Below are positions 35,498 to 44,460 of a stretch of DNA of 64,000 bases, piece after piece. Under the pieces are notes generated by a model. The model made no database searches. It saw only the letters and a list, made by a program, of their open reading frames with translations, and was not told where the DNA came from. Source of the stretch: Polaribacter reichenbachii (GTDB taxonomy: Bacteria > Bacteroidota > Bacteroidia > Flavobacteriales > Flavobacteriaceae); NCBI RefSeq assembly GCF_001975665.1, contig NZ_CP019419.1:1426001-1490000 (forward strand), written 5' to 3'. The position numbers and the translations under genes are program-made. Within the stretch, counting starts at the first letter, position 1, and every line of letters begins with the position of its first letter.

Positions 35498-37252
35498 ATG
35501 TACAGAAGTCATTCTTGTGGTGAGTTAAGAGCATCACACATAAATACAGAAGTTACGCTTGCAGGTTGGGTGCAAAAATCTAGAGACAAAGGTTTTATGG
35601 TTTGGGTAGATTTGCGAGATAGATATGGAATTACTCAGTTAATTTTTGATGAAGAGCGTACTTCTAAAGAGATTATAGAAAAAGCAAAATCTTTAGGTAG
35701 AGAATTTGTGATTCAAGTAAAAGGGACTGTTATTGAGCGTGAATCAAAAAACAAAAATATTGCAACTGGTGAGGTTGAGGTTTTAGTTTCTGAATTAGAA
35801 ATTTTAAACGTTGCAAAATTACCTCCTTTTACCATAGAAGATAAAACTGATGGAGGTGAAGATATCAGAATGAAATATAGATATTTAGATATCCGTAGAA
35901 ATCCTGTAAAAGACAGTTTGATTTTTCGTCATAAAGTAGCTATGGAAGTTCGTAAATATTTGTCTGATCAAGAATTTATAGAAGTAGAAACTCCGTATTT
36001 AATTAAATCTACTCCAGAAGGAGCAAGAGATTTTGTTGTACCTTCTAGAATGAACGAAGGTCAGTTTTATGCTTTACCACAATCGCCTCAAACTTTCAAA
36101 CAACTATTAATGGTTGGAGGAATGGATAAATATTTTCAAATTGTAAAGTGTTTTAGAGACGAAGATTTACGTGCAGACAGACAGCCAGAATTTACGCAAA
36201 TAGACTGCGAAATGGCGTTTGTAGAGCAAGAAGATATTCTAAATATTTTTGAAGGATTAACCAGACATTTATTAAAAGAAGTAAATGGAGTAGAGGTAGA
36301 TAAGTTTCCAAGAATGTTATTTGATGATGCTATGCGTTTGTATGGAAATGACAAACCAGACATCAGGTTTGGAATGGAATTTGGCGAGTTAAATGCAGTT
36401 ACACAACATAAAGATTTTGGCGTTTTTAATAATGCAGAATTAGTAATTGGTATTGCTGTGCCTGGTGGAAATGCGTACACAAGAAAAGAGATTGATAACA
36501 TCATTAAATGGGTAAAAAGACCACAAGTTGGTGCTCTTGGAATGATTTATTGTAGAGTTAATGAAGATGGTACTTTTAAAAGTTCTGTTGATAAATTTTA
36601 CGACCAAGAAGATTTAGCAAAATGGGCTGAGGTTACTGGGGCAAAACCAGGTGATTTAGTTTGTGTTTTATCTGGAGATACCAATAAAGTAAGAGCGCAA
36701 ATGTCTGCTTTACGTATGGAATTAGCAGAACGTTTAGGATTGAGAGATCCAAAAGTATTTGCGCCACTTTGGGTAATTGATTTCCCATTATTAGAGTTAG
36801 ATGAAGAAACTGGTCATTATCACGCAATGCACCATCCATTTACCTCTCCAAAACCAGGTCAATTAGAATTGTTAGATGCTAAACCAGGAGAAGTAAAAGC
36901 AAATGCATACGATTTAGTTTTAAACGGAAACGAAATTGGTGGAGGTTCTATCAGAATTCACGATAAAGAAATTCAGGCAACTATGTTAAAGCATTTAGGT
37001 TTTTCTGAAGAAGAAGCCAAAGCACAATTTGGTTTTTTAATGGATGCTTTTGAGTATGGAGCACCACCTCATGGAGGTTTAGCTTTTGGTTTAGATAGAT
37101 TGGTTGCTATTTTAGGAGGCCAAGAAACCATTCGTGATTTTATTGCATTTCCAAAAAATAATTCAGGTAGAGATGTTATGATTGATGCACCTGCTTTTAT
37201 TGATGATGAGCAATTAAAAGAGTTAAGTTTAAAGCTAGATATTCAAGAATAA
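35498..37252 (+). CDS. aspS: Aspartate--tRNA ligase
   Basis: The 584-residue class II synthetase starts at [11 protein letters not shown]; the frame extends 11 residues upstream without a better start. It has an N-terminal OB-fold anticodon domain (about 1-105; [26 protein letters not shown]), class II motif 2 ([20 protein letters not shown]), a bacterial GAD insertion domain and motif 3 ([13 protein letters not shown]). Length and the GAD insert fit bacterial AspRS. It ends at a strong terminator. Confidence 0.96.
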   Translation: MYRSHSCGELRASHINTEVTLAGWVQKSRDKGFMVWVDLRDRYGITQLIFDEERTSKEIIEKAKSLGREFVIQVKGTVIERESKNKNIATGEVEVLVSELEILNVAKLPPFTIEDKTDGGEDIRMKYRYLDIRRNPVKDSLIFRHKVAMEVRKYLSDQEFIEVETPYLIKSTPEGARDFVVPSRMNEGQFYALPQSPQTFKQLLMVGGMDKYFQIVKCFRDEDLRADRQPEFTQIDCEMAFVEQEDILNIFEGLTRHLLKEVNGVEVDKFPRMLFDDAMRLYGNDKPDIRFGMEFGELNAVTQHKDFGVFNNAELVIGIAVPGGNAYTRKEIDNIIKWVKRPQVGALGMIYCRVNEDGTFKSSVDKFYDQEDLAKWAEVTGAKPGDLVCVLSGDTNKVRAQMSALRMELAERLGLRDPKVFAPLWVIDFPLLELDEETGHYHAMHHPFTSPKPGQLELLDAKPGEVKANAYDLVLNGNEIGGGSIRIHDKEIQATMLKHLGFSEEEAKAQFGFLMDAFEYGAPPHGGLAFGLDRLVAILGGQETIRDFIAFPKNNSGRDVMIDAPAFIDDEQLKELSLKLDIQE

Positions 37253-37275
37253 GAAGTTACTATATAATATTTTTC

Positions 37276-37311
37276 AGACCCCACAGGTTTTTAAAACCTG
37301 TGGGGTCTTTT
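37276..37311 (+). terminator. Strong terminator after aspS
   Basis: AGACCCCACAGGTTT pairs with AACCTGTGGGGTCT around a short loop and is followed by TTTCGTTT. It is unusually GC-rich for this DNA. Confidence 0.9.
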
Positions 37312-37340
37312 CGTTTAACTATTTTTATTACTTTTAAAAT

Positions 37341-38048
37341 ATGAAAAACCTAACCACACTTCTATTACTATTTATATCAATAACAACATTTTCACAAACA
37401 ATTACTGGTGATGAATTGTTAGAAAAAGCAATACAATTTCACGATCCAAATGGAAATTGGGAAACCTTTAAAGGAGAATTATTTGTAATTATGGAAACGC
37501 CTAAAGGTCTTCCTAGAGAAAGTAAAATTACTATAGATTTACCAAAAGAATATTTTTCTGTTACAGCAAAAAGAGATACTGTAATAAATACATTTACGGT
37601 TATAAAAGGCGATTGTAGTATTGCTGAGGTTAAAGATAATCAGACTTTAGAAGACCTTAAAAAAGATGCTAAAGCGAAATGCGAACGAGCTAAATTGTAT
37701 AAAAATTATTATACGTACCTGTATGGTTTACCAATGAAGTTGAAAGATAAAGGAACTATTATTCACCAAAAAGTAGAAAAAAAATCATTTAAAGGAAAAG
37801 AATATTTGGTACTAAAAGCTACTTATAGCAAAGAAGTAGGTAAAGATACTTGGTACTTTTATTTTAATCCTGAGACTTTTACAATGGAAATATATCAGTT
37901 TTTTAAAGACACAAAAGATAGTGGCGAATATATTTTACTTTCTGGTTTAGAAACAATTAATCAAGTAAAAATGCCTAAAATTAGAGCTTGGTATTATAAC
38001 AAAGACAATAAGTATTTAGGCACTGATATTTTATCAACTAAAAAATAA
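37341..38048 (+). CDS. Periplasmic LolA-like/DUF6503-type protein
   Basis: The 235-residue protein has a signal peptide (MKNLTTLLLLFISITTFSQ). The mature part has a beta-rich layout with GDELLEKAIQFHDPNGNW at the start and KDTWYFYFNPETFTMEIYQFF later, similar to Bacteroidota DUF6503-type proteins that share a LolA/LolB-like fold. The family name is from memory. The gene is monocistronic and converges with trmB, 8 bases away. Confidence 0.65.
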   Translation: MKNLTTLLLLFISITTFSQTITGDELLEKAIQFHDPNGNWETFKGELFVIMETPKGLPRESKITIDLPKEYFSVTAKRDTVINTFTVIKGDCSIAEVKDNQTLEDLKKDAKAKCERAKLYKNYYTYLYGLPMKLKDKGTIIHQKVEKKSFKGKEYLVLKATYSKEVGKDTWYFYFNPETFTMEIYQFFKDTKDSGEYILLSGLETINQVKMPKIRAWYYNKDNKYLGTDILSTKK

Positions 38049-38056
38049 ATTAAGTT

Positions 38057-38728
38057 TTAATAATTTAATTTAAACTTGATATAAGTTATCATTTTGCCAA
38101 CTTCTAAATATTGATTTTCGTAAAAAGTTTGTGTTTCTGTTACTTCTTTTGGTGCGCCTTCGTTGTTATATACATTATGGTTTGCATATAATATTTCATG
38201 ACCTTCGCCATGTAATAAACCTAAAGTATAACCGTGCATAAACTCAGAATCTGTTTTTAAATTCATAATACCATCTTCGTTTAAAATAGTATGATATTTC
38301 TTTAAAAACTTGGTATTCGTCATTCTATGTTTGGTACGTTGAAATTTTATTTGCGGATCTGGAAAAGTAATCCAAATTTCAGAAATTTCATTTTCAGCAA
38401 AAATAAAATCGACCAACTCAATTTGTGTTCTAACAAAAGCTACATTGTCTAAATTTTCTTCTATAGCTGTTTTGGCGCCTCTCCAAAAACGAGCACCCTT
38501 AATGTCTATACCAATGTAATTTTTATTCGGATTTTTACGAGCTAAAGCAATAGTGTATTCGCCTTTACCACAACCCATTTCAACAACAATAGGATTGTTG
38601 TTTTTAAAAAAAGAATGCCATTTACCTTTATGAGAGAAATTAGTTAAAACCTCGTCTCTAGTTGGCTGAATGACATTTTTGAACGTTTCATTTTCTTTGA
38701 AACGTTTTAATTTATTTTTGCTTCCCAA
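38057..38728 (-). CDS. trmB: tRNA (guanine-46-N7)-methyltransferase
   Basis: The 223-residue SAM-dependent methyltransferase has motif I VEMGCGKGEYTIALA (about residues 48-62), YIGIDIKGARFWRGAKTA, ITFPDPQIKFQRTKHR (the conserved TrmB catalytic stretch with the PDP turn) and LKTDSEFMHGYTL. It makes m7G46 in tRNA variable loops. It follows the DUF6341 gene by 9 bases. Confidence 0.93.
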   Translation of the reverse strand: MGSKNKLKRFKENETFKNVIQPTRDEVLTNFSHKGKWHSFFKNNNPIVVEMGCGKGEYTIALARKNPNKNYIGIDIKGARFWRGAKTAIEENLDNVAFVRTQIELVDFIFAENEISEIWITFPDPQIKFQRTKHRMTNTKFLKKYHTILNEDGIMNLKTDSEFMHGYTLGLLHGEGHEILYANHNVYNNEGAPKEVTETQTFYENQYLEVGKMITYIKFKLNY

Positions 38729-38737
38729 GTTGTAGAA

Positions 38738-38959
38738 TTATGCTCTGTCTTCTGTTCCTTCTTTTAAGAACTTTTTAGATTCATTTAACCAATACCATAA
38801 TAAAACGATTAGTATTAGGCTAAAAAACCAGTTTACACCATTTGATAACCACCAACCTAAATCAGCAGTAGCTACTTGCAAACGAAGCCAGTTAAAAGGT
38901 AAGAATAAAAAATCGGTAAATAAACTACCAATCAATCTAAATATATTGCTTGCTATCAT
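38738..38959 (-). CDS. Small DUF6341-like membrane protein
   Basis: The 73-residue protein has two hydrophobic stretches (about 10-25 and 42-60) and a Trp-rich middle (ADLGWWLSNGVNWFFSL). It matches, as far as I remember, the DUF6341 type found next to trmB/upp in flavobacteria. It is first in a two-gene unit with trmB and divergent from the DUF6427 gene. Confidence 0.75.
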   Translation of the reverse strand: MIASNIFRLIGSLFTDFLFLPFNWLRLQVATADLGWWLSNGVNWFFSLILIVLLWYWLNESKKFLKEGTEDRA

Positions 38960-38975
38960 AACTTAATTATCTTTA
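38946..38975 (+). promoter_or_regulatory. Candidate promoter of the DUF6427 gene
   Basis: TTG (38946-38948), 19 bases, then TATCTTTA (38968-38975), one mismatch from TAnnTTTG, 25 bases before the ATG at 39001. It lies partly inside the opposite gene's 5' end. Confidence 0.4.
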
Positions 38976-38980
38976 CGCTG

Positions 38981-39011
38981 CAAAAATAACAAAAGAAACA
39001 ATGCTAGCCAA
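38981..39011 (-). promoter_or_regulatory. Candidate promoter of the DUF6341/trmB unit
   Basis: On the minus strand TTG (complement of 39009-39011), 20 bases, then TATTTTTG (complement of 38981-38988), matching the Bacteroidota consensus exactly. The -33 box lies inside the first codons of the opposite gene. Confidence 0.55.
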
Positions 39012-39927
39012 TTTTTTAAACAAATCTAAACCCATCAATTTTATTGTTTTTTTGATATTCTTTTTTATTGCGTTTATTTTTACGGTTTATAACGCTTTTT
39101 TTACTGATAAATTCTTGATAGATAGCCTGTTAAAAAGTGGTGCGATACTGCTTTTGTTTTTATTTATTTTCTTTCTTTTTAATTTTATCAGCACAAAAAA
39201 TAAATTAACATTCGATAATTCTTACGATTATTTTTTTTACACGATTCTTGTAGTGCTGATTTTACCCAAATTAATTGAATATAATGTTTTAATATTGTCT
39301 GTTATTTATCTAGTTTTTTTAAGGAAAATATACAGTTTACATTCTTCTAAAAAAATGTTAGCAAAGCTTTTTGATAGCGGTTTTTGGTTAGGAATATTCT
39401 TTATTTTAGAACCAACTTCGGGTTTGCTTTTTCTTTTGATTTATATAGCAGTTTATGTGCACAATAAAATTACCATTCATACAATTTTTGCGCCAATTAT
39501 TGGTTTTTTAACTCCATTAGTAGTTTATTTTACTTATTATTTTTGGTATGATAGATTAGAGGAATTTACAAGCATTTTTAATTTTGATATTAATTTCGAC
39601 TTGCAATTCTATGCCCAAACTAAATATCTAATTATTTTAATTAGTGTGTTTGTTTTAACTGTTTTTTCTATGTTTTTTAAGTCGATAAAGGCATTTTCTG
39701 TAAATAATACCTTTAAAAAAAGTTGGACATTATTGATCTACAACTTTATTGTATTGCTCTTTTTTGTGTCGTTTTTACCCAACAAAAACGGATCAGAAAT
39801 TATTTATATTTTCTTTCCTATAGCAATAATCTTAGCAAACGGAATTGAGTTAATCAAGAAAAATGTATTAAAAAATATGGTGCTTTACCTTTTTTTAATT
39901 AGTGTTGTAATTCACTTTTTATTATAA
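39001..39927 (+). CDS. DUF6427-type multi-pass membrane protein
   Basis: The 308-residue protein has about nine or ten hydrophobic segments and very few charged residues. It begins MLANFLNKSKPINFIVFLIFF, the typical opening of the flavobacterial DUF6427 group (name from memory) that regularly neighbours upp. The function is unknown. It overlaps the convergent upp stop by 6 bases, the palindromic TTATAA serving both stops. Confidence 0.8.
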   Translation: MLANFLNKSKPINFIVFLIFFFIAFIFTVYNAFFTDKFLIDSLLKSGAILLLFLFIFFLFNFISTKNKLTFDNSYDYFFYTILVVLILPKLIEYNVLILSVIYLVFLRKIYSLHSSKKMLAKLFDSGFWLGIFFILEPTSGLLFLLIYIAVYVHNKITIHTIFAPIIGFLTPLVVYFTYYFWYDRLEEFTSIFNFDINFDLQFYAQTKYLIILISVFVLTVFSMFFKSIKAFSVNNTFKKSWTLLIYNFIVLLFFVSFLPNKNGSEIIYIFFPIAIILANGIELIKKNVLKNMVLYLFLISVVIHFLL

Positions 39928-40575
39928 TTTTTGGCCATAAGCTAAATCTCCAGCATCACCTAAACCAGGTACAATATAGCCTTTGTTGTTTAGCTCATTA
40001 TCTATTGCAGCAATCCATAAATGTGTGTTTTCTGGAAAATTTTCTGCAATAAAATCTACACCTTCTTTAGCACCAATTACAGCTACAATATGAATTTCTT
40101 TAGGTGTTCCGTGTTTTTTAATAGCCTCGTAAACAGCAACTAAAGATTGCCCAGTTGCCAACATTGGATCTGCTAAAATTAAAGTTTTGTTTTCAATTTC
40201 TGGCGCTGCAAAATACTCTACAACAATTTCAAAATCAGTATCATTTTTTGGGTGATGTCTGTATGCAGAAATAAAAGCATTTTCGGCATCATCAAAATAA
40301 TTTAGTAAACCTTGGTGTAGAGGTAAACCCGCTCTTAAAATAGAACAAAGCACAATTTTATTATCACAAAGCTGAATATCCTTATTCCCTAAAGGCGTTT
40401 CTATAACTGTATTTGTGTAAGAAAGTGATTTACTTAACTCGTAACTCAAAACTTCTCCTATTCTTTCTATATTTCTTCGAAAACGTAGTGAATCTTTTTG
40501 AACGTCAATATTTCTAATTTCTGATATAAATTTATTTAGAATAGAATCTTTTTTTTCAATTTGATGTGTCTTCAT
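39922..40575 (-). CDS. upp: Uracil phosphoribosyltransferase
   Basis: The 217-residue reading starts at MKTHQIEKKDSIL; an ATG 19 residues earlier reads through the promoter and is unlikely. The PRPP-binding motif is ILADPMLATGQSLVAVYEAI (about residues 130-150), and the C-terminal uracil-binding loop GLGDAGDLAYG is present. It salvages uracil to UMP in the cytoplasm. The conserved GIVPGLGDAGDR-like end is intact as YIVPGLGDAGDLAYG. Confidence 0.93.
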   Translation of the reverse strand: MKTHQIEKKDSILNKFISEIRNIDVQKDSLRFRRNIERIGEVLSYELSKSLSYTNTVIETPLGNKDIQLCDNKIVLCSILRAGLPLHQGLLNYFDDAENAFISAYRHHPKNDTDFEIVVEYFAAPEIENKTLILADPMLATGQSLVAVYEAIKKHGTPKEIHIVAVIGAKEGVDFIAENFPENTHLWIAAIDNELNNKGYIVPGLGDAGDLAYGQKL

Positions 40576-40593
40576 AAGAATAGTTGTGTCTAA

Positions 40594-40624
40594 CAAATAT
40601 AAAGCAAAAATTAGCTTTGTATAA
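40594..40624 (-). promoter_or_regulatory. Candidate upp promoter
   Basis: On the minus strand TTA (complement of 40622-40624), 20 bases, then TATATTTG (complement of 40594-40601), about 18 bases before the upp ATG. It supports the start at 40575. A TAGCTTTG at 40612-40619 faces the opposite gene. Confidence 0.5.
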
Positions 40625-40657
40625 AAAATCAATTATTAATCATTAAAAACAATAAAA

Positions 40658-41128
40658 ATGGGAATATTTTCATTCATTAAAAATGCAGGAGCCAAAGTAT
40701 TTGGTATAGGAAAAACAACAGAAGAAGAAAACGCAGAAAAGTCTGAGCAACTAAGAGCAGCAATTGTTTCGCATCAGTTAGAAGTTAAAGATTTAGGGAT
40801 AGAAGTAGAAGATGATGCTGTAAAACTTTGGGGAGAAGCAGTGGATTTAACTATAAAAGAAAAAGTAGTTTTGGTTGTAGGTAATACTAACGGAATAGCT
40901 TCTGTAGAAGACAATTTAACTGTAGCTGAGGTAGAAGTTATTAATGAAGCAGAAATTGCACAATTTTATACAGTTATTAGTGGAGATACTTTAGGTAAAA
41001 TTGCAAAAGATTTTTATGGTAATGCAATGAAATATCCTGTAATATTCGAAGCTAATAAGCCAATGTTAAGTCACCCAGATAAAATTTATCCTGGTCAGGT
41101 TTTAAGAATACCACCTTTGGTAGACTAA
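40658..41128 (+). CDS. BON-LysM protein (Kbp/YgaU-like)
   Basis: The 156-residue cytoplasmic-type protein has no signal peptide. A BON domain (about 25-90) is followed by a LysM domain (104-152; FYTVISGDTLGKIAKDFYGNA, then YPGQVLRIP). This is the layout of E. coli Kbp (YgaU), a K+-binding protein linked to osmotic stress. By analogy it may sense K+, but this is untested here. The gene is monocistronic with its own terminator. Confidence 0.9.
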   Translation: MGIFSFIKNAGAKVFGIGKTTEEENAEKSEQLRAAIVSHQLEVKDLGIEVEDDAVKLWGEAVDLTIKEKVVLVVGNTNGIASVEDNLTVAEVEVINEAEIAQFYTVISGDTLGKIAKDFYGNAMKYPVIFEANKPMLSHPDKIYPGQVLRIPPLVD

Positions 41129-41150
41129 TTAAATAGATAATTTATAATTA

Positions 41151-41182
41151 AAAGAGTTTCATTTGTTGAAACTCTTTTTTTG
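41151..41182 (+). terminator. Terminator after the BON-LysM gene
   Basis: AAAAGAGTTTCA pairs with TGAAACTCTTTT around TTTGT and is followed by more Ts. Confidence 0.9.
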
Positions 41183-41246
41183 TGCTGTAATTCTAAAATT
41201 TATCATCAATTTTGTACTATAATTTTTATGTACTTATTTCTTTATT

Positions 41247-42143
41247 ATGGATAAAAGGATTTTAGCACTTATAGCGGTTTCTATAGCTACTTTAATTTAT
41301 GGTGTAAATTATACAATAGCTAAAGAAGTTATGCCAATTTATATAAAACCTTTTGCATTTATTTTATTAAGAGTTGCTGGTGGTACACTACTTTTTTGGT
41401 TTGCAGGTTTGTTTGTTAAATCACAAAAAATAGAAAAAGGAGATTATAAAAAGATATTTTTAGCGGCCTTTTTTGGTACGGCTTTAAATATGTTAGCATT
41501 TTTTAAAGGCTTAAGTTTAACAGCACCAATTAGTGCTTCTGTAATAATGGTAACCTCGCCAATTATGGTGCTTATTTTTTCGAGTATTTTAATACGACAA
41601 GCAATTAGTATTCGCAGAATTTTAGGAATTTTTATTGGTTTAGCAGGGGCAATTTTATTAATTGCTTATGGTAATTCTAATAATGCAGATGCTGCAAATA
41701 GCAATTTTGGTAACTTTTTAGTTTTTATAAATGCCGCTTCTTACGGCTTGTATTTGGTGTTGGCAAAAGATTTAATTTTAAAATATCATCCTATTGTGTT
41801 TGTAAAATGGTTGTATTTTTTCGGGTTGTTTTTTGTAATACCTTTTTCTTATAACGAATTAACAGAAGTAGTTTGGCAAGAAATACCTACAAATATTTAT
41901 TGGAATATTGGTTTTGTAATTGTTTTTACGTCTTGTATTACCTATCTTTTTAACTTGTATGGTTTATCAAAATTAAAACCAACTACAGTTAGTGTTTTTA
42001 TTTATTTACAGCCAGTTATTGCCACAATTTATGCCTTAATTGTGGGTAGCGATTCTTTAAATTTTGTTAAAGTAATAGCTACAATTATTATCTTTTTGGG
42101 TGTATATTTAGTTACAAAACAGGTTGATAAATCAACCAAATAA
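41247..42143 (+). CDS. EamA-family (DMT) membrane transporter
   Basis: The 298-residue inner-membrane protein has ten hydrophobic segments in two EamA repeats (about 5-140 and 155-290). The first ends with RRILGIFIGLAGAILLIAYG and the second with VKVIATIIIFLGVYLVTKQ. DMT carriers usually export amino acids or metabolites; the substrate cannot be told. The yicC promoter lies in its last codons. Confidence 0.9.
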   Translation: MDKRILALIAVSIATLIYGVNYTIAKEVMPIYIKPFAFILLRVAGGTLLFWFAGLFVKSQKIEKGDYKKIFLAAFFGTALNMLAFFKGLSLTAPISASVIMVTSPIMVLIFSSILIRQAISIRRILGIFIGLAGAILLIAYGNSNNADAANSNFGNFLVFINAASYGLYLVLAKDLILKYHPIVFVKWLYFFGLFFVIPFSYNELTEVVWQEIPTNIYWNIGFVIVFTSCITYLFNLYGLSKLKPTTVSVFIYLQPVIATIYALIVGSDSLNFVKVIATIIIFLGVYLVTKQVDKSTK

Positions 42144-42157
42144 AAACTTATATTTGC
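42125..42157 (+). promoter_or_regulatory. Candidate yicC promoter
   Basis: TTG (42125-42127), 22 bases, then TATATTTG (42150-42157), an exact -7 match 23 bases before the yicC ATG. The -33 box lies in the last codons of the transporter gene. Confidence 0.5.
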
Positions 42158-42180
42158 AGTTCATTTAAAATGAAGTTTGT

Positions 42181-43047
42181 ATGATTCAATCTATGACAGG
42201 TTATGGTAAATCTGTGTTGCAATTGCCAACCAAAAAAGTAACCATAGAAATAAAATCTTTAAACAGTAAAAACCTAGATTTAAACGTAAGAATACCTTCT
42301 TATTATAAAGAGAAAGAACTTGCTGTAAGAAAAAAATTAGCAAAATCGCTAGTAAGAGGTAAAGTAGATTTTTCAATTTTTGTAGAAATGACTGCGGATG
42401 AAACTTCTACATCTATAAACAAAGGAGTTGTAAAAGAATACATTCAGCAATTAAGAAACACACTATTTGTAGGTTCTGAAGATGATGTAGAATTGTTAAA
42501 AATGGCAGTTACAATGCCAGATGCTTTAAAAACAGAGCGTGAAGAATTAGATGAAAACGAGTGGAATCTTATCAATAAAAATATAGACGAAGCTATTAAA
42601 GAAATTGTTCAATACAGAACGGATGAAGCTGCTTCTTTAGAAATAGATTTTAAAGAAAGAATTGCTAACATTAAAAAATATTTAGAAGAAGTTAAAGCTT
42701 TAGATTCTGATAGAATAGAAAACGTAAAAACGCGTTTACAAAAAGCAATTAACGATTTAAAAGTAGATACTGATGAAAATCGTTTTGAGCAAGAACTAAT
42801 TTATTATCTAGAAAAATTAGATATTAATGAAGAAAAAGTGCGTTTGGCAAATCATTTAGATTATTTTTTAGAAACTTTAGCAACACCAGATTCTAATGGA
42901 AAAAAATTAGGATTTATTGTGCAAGAAATGGGAAGAGAAATTAATACCACAGGTTCTAAAGCTAATTTTGCACCAATGCAAAAAGCGGTAATTCAAATGA
43001 AAAACGAATTAGAGCAGATTAAAGAACAAATTTTAAACGTGCTTTAA
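42181..43047 (+). CDS. YicC-family endoribonuclease-like protein
   Basis: The 288-residue protein opens MIQSMTGYGKS, the family's invariant start, and has the C-terminal DUF1732-type part (KKLGFIVQEMGREINTTGSKA) with conserved Glu residues needed for nuclease activity in YicC/YloC. It lies directly before gmk, the usual bacterial pairing. It acts on RNA in the cytoplasm by analogy. Confidence 0.92.
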   Translation: MIQSMTGYGKSVLQLPTKKVTIEIKSLNSKNLDLNVRIPSYYKEKELAVRKKLAKSLVRGKVDFSIFVEMTADETSTSINKGVVKEYIQQLRNTLFVGSEDDVELLKMAVTMPDALKTEREELDENEWNLINKNIDEAIKEIVQYRTDEAASLEIDFKERIANIKKYLEEVKALDSDRIENVKTRLQKAINDLKVDTDENRFEQELIYYLEKLDINEEKVRLANHLDYFLETLATPDSNGKKLGFIVQEMGREINTTGSKANFAPMQKAVIQMKNELEQIKEQILNVL

Positions 43048-43061
43048 GCAAAACTTAAAGC

Positions 43062-43126
43062 AAGCTGAATTTGCTTCAGCTTCTTAATATTAATAAAAAA
43101 GATTCTGAAATAAATTCAGAATGACA
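43062..43126. repeat. Two adjacent small hairpins, REP-like
   Basis: AAGCTGAA/TTCAGCTT (43062-43069 with 43075-43082) is followed by GATTCTGAA/TTCAGAATG (43101-43109 with 43115-43123) ending GACA. The second resembles a short element I recall in many flavobacterial spacers. It lies between yicC and gmk. Confidence 0.5.
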
Positions 43127-43140
43127 AAAATTAAAAATTT

Positions 43141-43725
43141 ATGTCAGATTTTAAAGGAAAATTATTCGTGTTTTCAGCACCATCTGGTTCAGGTAAAACC
43201 ACTATTGTTCGTCATTTACTAAAACAAGAAAAATTTAATTTAGAGTTTTCTATTTCAGCTACTTCTAGAGCGCCAAGAGGAGAAGAAAAAGACGGTGTAG
43301 ATTATTATTTTATCGACTTGAAAGAGTTTAAAAGTCATATTAAAAATGATGATTTTTTAGAGTGGGAAGAGGTTTATAGAGATAACTTTTATGGTACTTT
43401 AAAAACAGAAGTAGAACGTATTTGGGCATTAAAAAAACACGTTATTTTTGATATTGATGTTGTTGGCGGCTTAAGAATTAAAAAGAAATTTCCAGAAGAA
43501 ACTTTATCTGTTTTTGTAAAACCACCAAGTGTAGATGAACTTAAAATCCGTTTAAAAAAACGATCTACAGAAAGCGAAGACAAGATTAATATGCGCATTG
43601 CAAAGGCTTCAGTAGAATTAGCAACAGCGCCTCAGTTTGATAAAATTATTAAAAATTACGAACTAGATGTTGCTTTAAAAGAAGCAGAAGAATTAGTTGG
43701 CGAGTTTTTAAATTTGAAAAAATAA
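43141..43725 (+). CDS. gmk: Guanylate kinase
   Basis: The 194-residue P-loop kinase has Walker A SAPSGSGKTT (residues 12-21), the GMP-binding stretch SATSRAPRGEEKDGVDYYFI, EWEEVYRDNFYGT and the lid region RLKKRSTESEDKINMRI. It phosphorylates GMP to GDP. It is downstream of yicC with about 90 bases between. Confidence 0.95.
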   Translation: MSDFKGKLFVFSAPSGSGKTTIVRHLLKQEKFNLEFSISATSRAPRGEEKDGVDYYFIDLKEFKSHIKNDDFLEWEEVYRDNFYGTLKTEVERIWALKKHVIFDIDVVGGLRIKKKFPEETLSVFVKPPSVDELKIRLKKRSTESEDKINMRIAKASVELATAPQFDKIIKNYELDVALKEAEELVGEFLNLKK

Positions 43726-43735
43726 AAAAAGGCTG

Positions 43736-43830
43736 GAAATTAGAAGTGTGAAGTTGTAAGTTACAAACAAGCTTTTTAAAACTTCAAAAACAGAACTTCA
43801 TACTTCTAACACCTAACTTCAAACTTTTAT
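43736..43830. repeat. Intergenic imperfect inverted repeat (GAAGTT units)
   Basis: TTAGAAGTGTGAAGTTG on the left is matched by the reverse complement of AACTTCATACTTCTAA on the right, with further CTAACTTCAAACTT. The centre is CAAGCTTTTTAAAAC. It fills the gmk-nadD spacer and follows the same plan as 9512-9597 and 12376-12472. Confidence 0.6.
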
Positions 43831-43833
43831 AAA

Positions 43834-44415
43834 ATGAAAATCGGTTTATATTTTGGTACTTTTAACCCAATTCACGTTGGTCATTTAATCATTGCGAATT
43901 ATATGGTAGAATATTCAGATTTAGACGAAATTTGGATGGTAGTTACGCCTCATAATCCGTTTAAAAAGAAGAGTACTTTATTAGAAAATCATCATAGATA
44001 CGAGTTGGTTTATAGAGCAACAGAAAATTACCCGAAATTAAAGCCTTCAGATATTGAGTTTAAATTGCCACAACCAAATTATACAGTGCATACTTTAGCA
44101 CATATTTCTGATGTTTATCCTGATAAAGAGTTTTGCTTAATTATGGGCGAAGACAATTTGAATAGTTTTCATAAATGGAAAAATTATGAAGCTATTTTAG
44201 AGCATCATGAAATTTATGTATATCCAAGAATTGCTGATGGTACTGTAGATCATCAGTTTAAAAATAATGCTAAAATTCATAAAGTTGATGCGCCAATTAT
44301 CCAAATTTCATCAACAAGTATTAGAAACGGAATTAAAGACAAAAAGAATATAAAACCAATGTTAACCAATGAAGTTTGGCAATATATAGATGAAATGAAT
44401 TTTTATAAAAAATAG
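43834..44415 (+). CDS. nadD: Nicotinate-nucleotide adenylyltransferase
   Basis: The 193-residue enzyme makes deamido-NAD from NaMN and ATP. The nucleotidyltransferase motif GTFNPIHVGH spans residues 8-17, and the second motif ISSTSIRNGI lies near 164-173. The middle part (LIMGEDNLNSFHKWKNYE) is typical of NadD. It follows gmk in the same direction. Confidence 0.94.
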   Translation: MKIGLYFGTFNPIHVGHLIIANYMVEYSDLDEIWMVVTPHNPFKKKSTLLENHHRYELVYRATENYPKLKPSDIEFKLPQPNYTVHTLAHISDVYPDKEFCLIMGEDNLNSFHKWKNYEAILEHHEIYVYPRIADGTVDHQFKNNAKIHKVDAPIIQISSTSIRNGIKDKKNIKPMLTNEVWQYIDEMNFYKK

Positions 44416-44460
44416 TTTCGTTATTTTTACGTTTAATTCATAGAACTCAAATATATTTTA

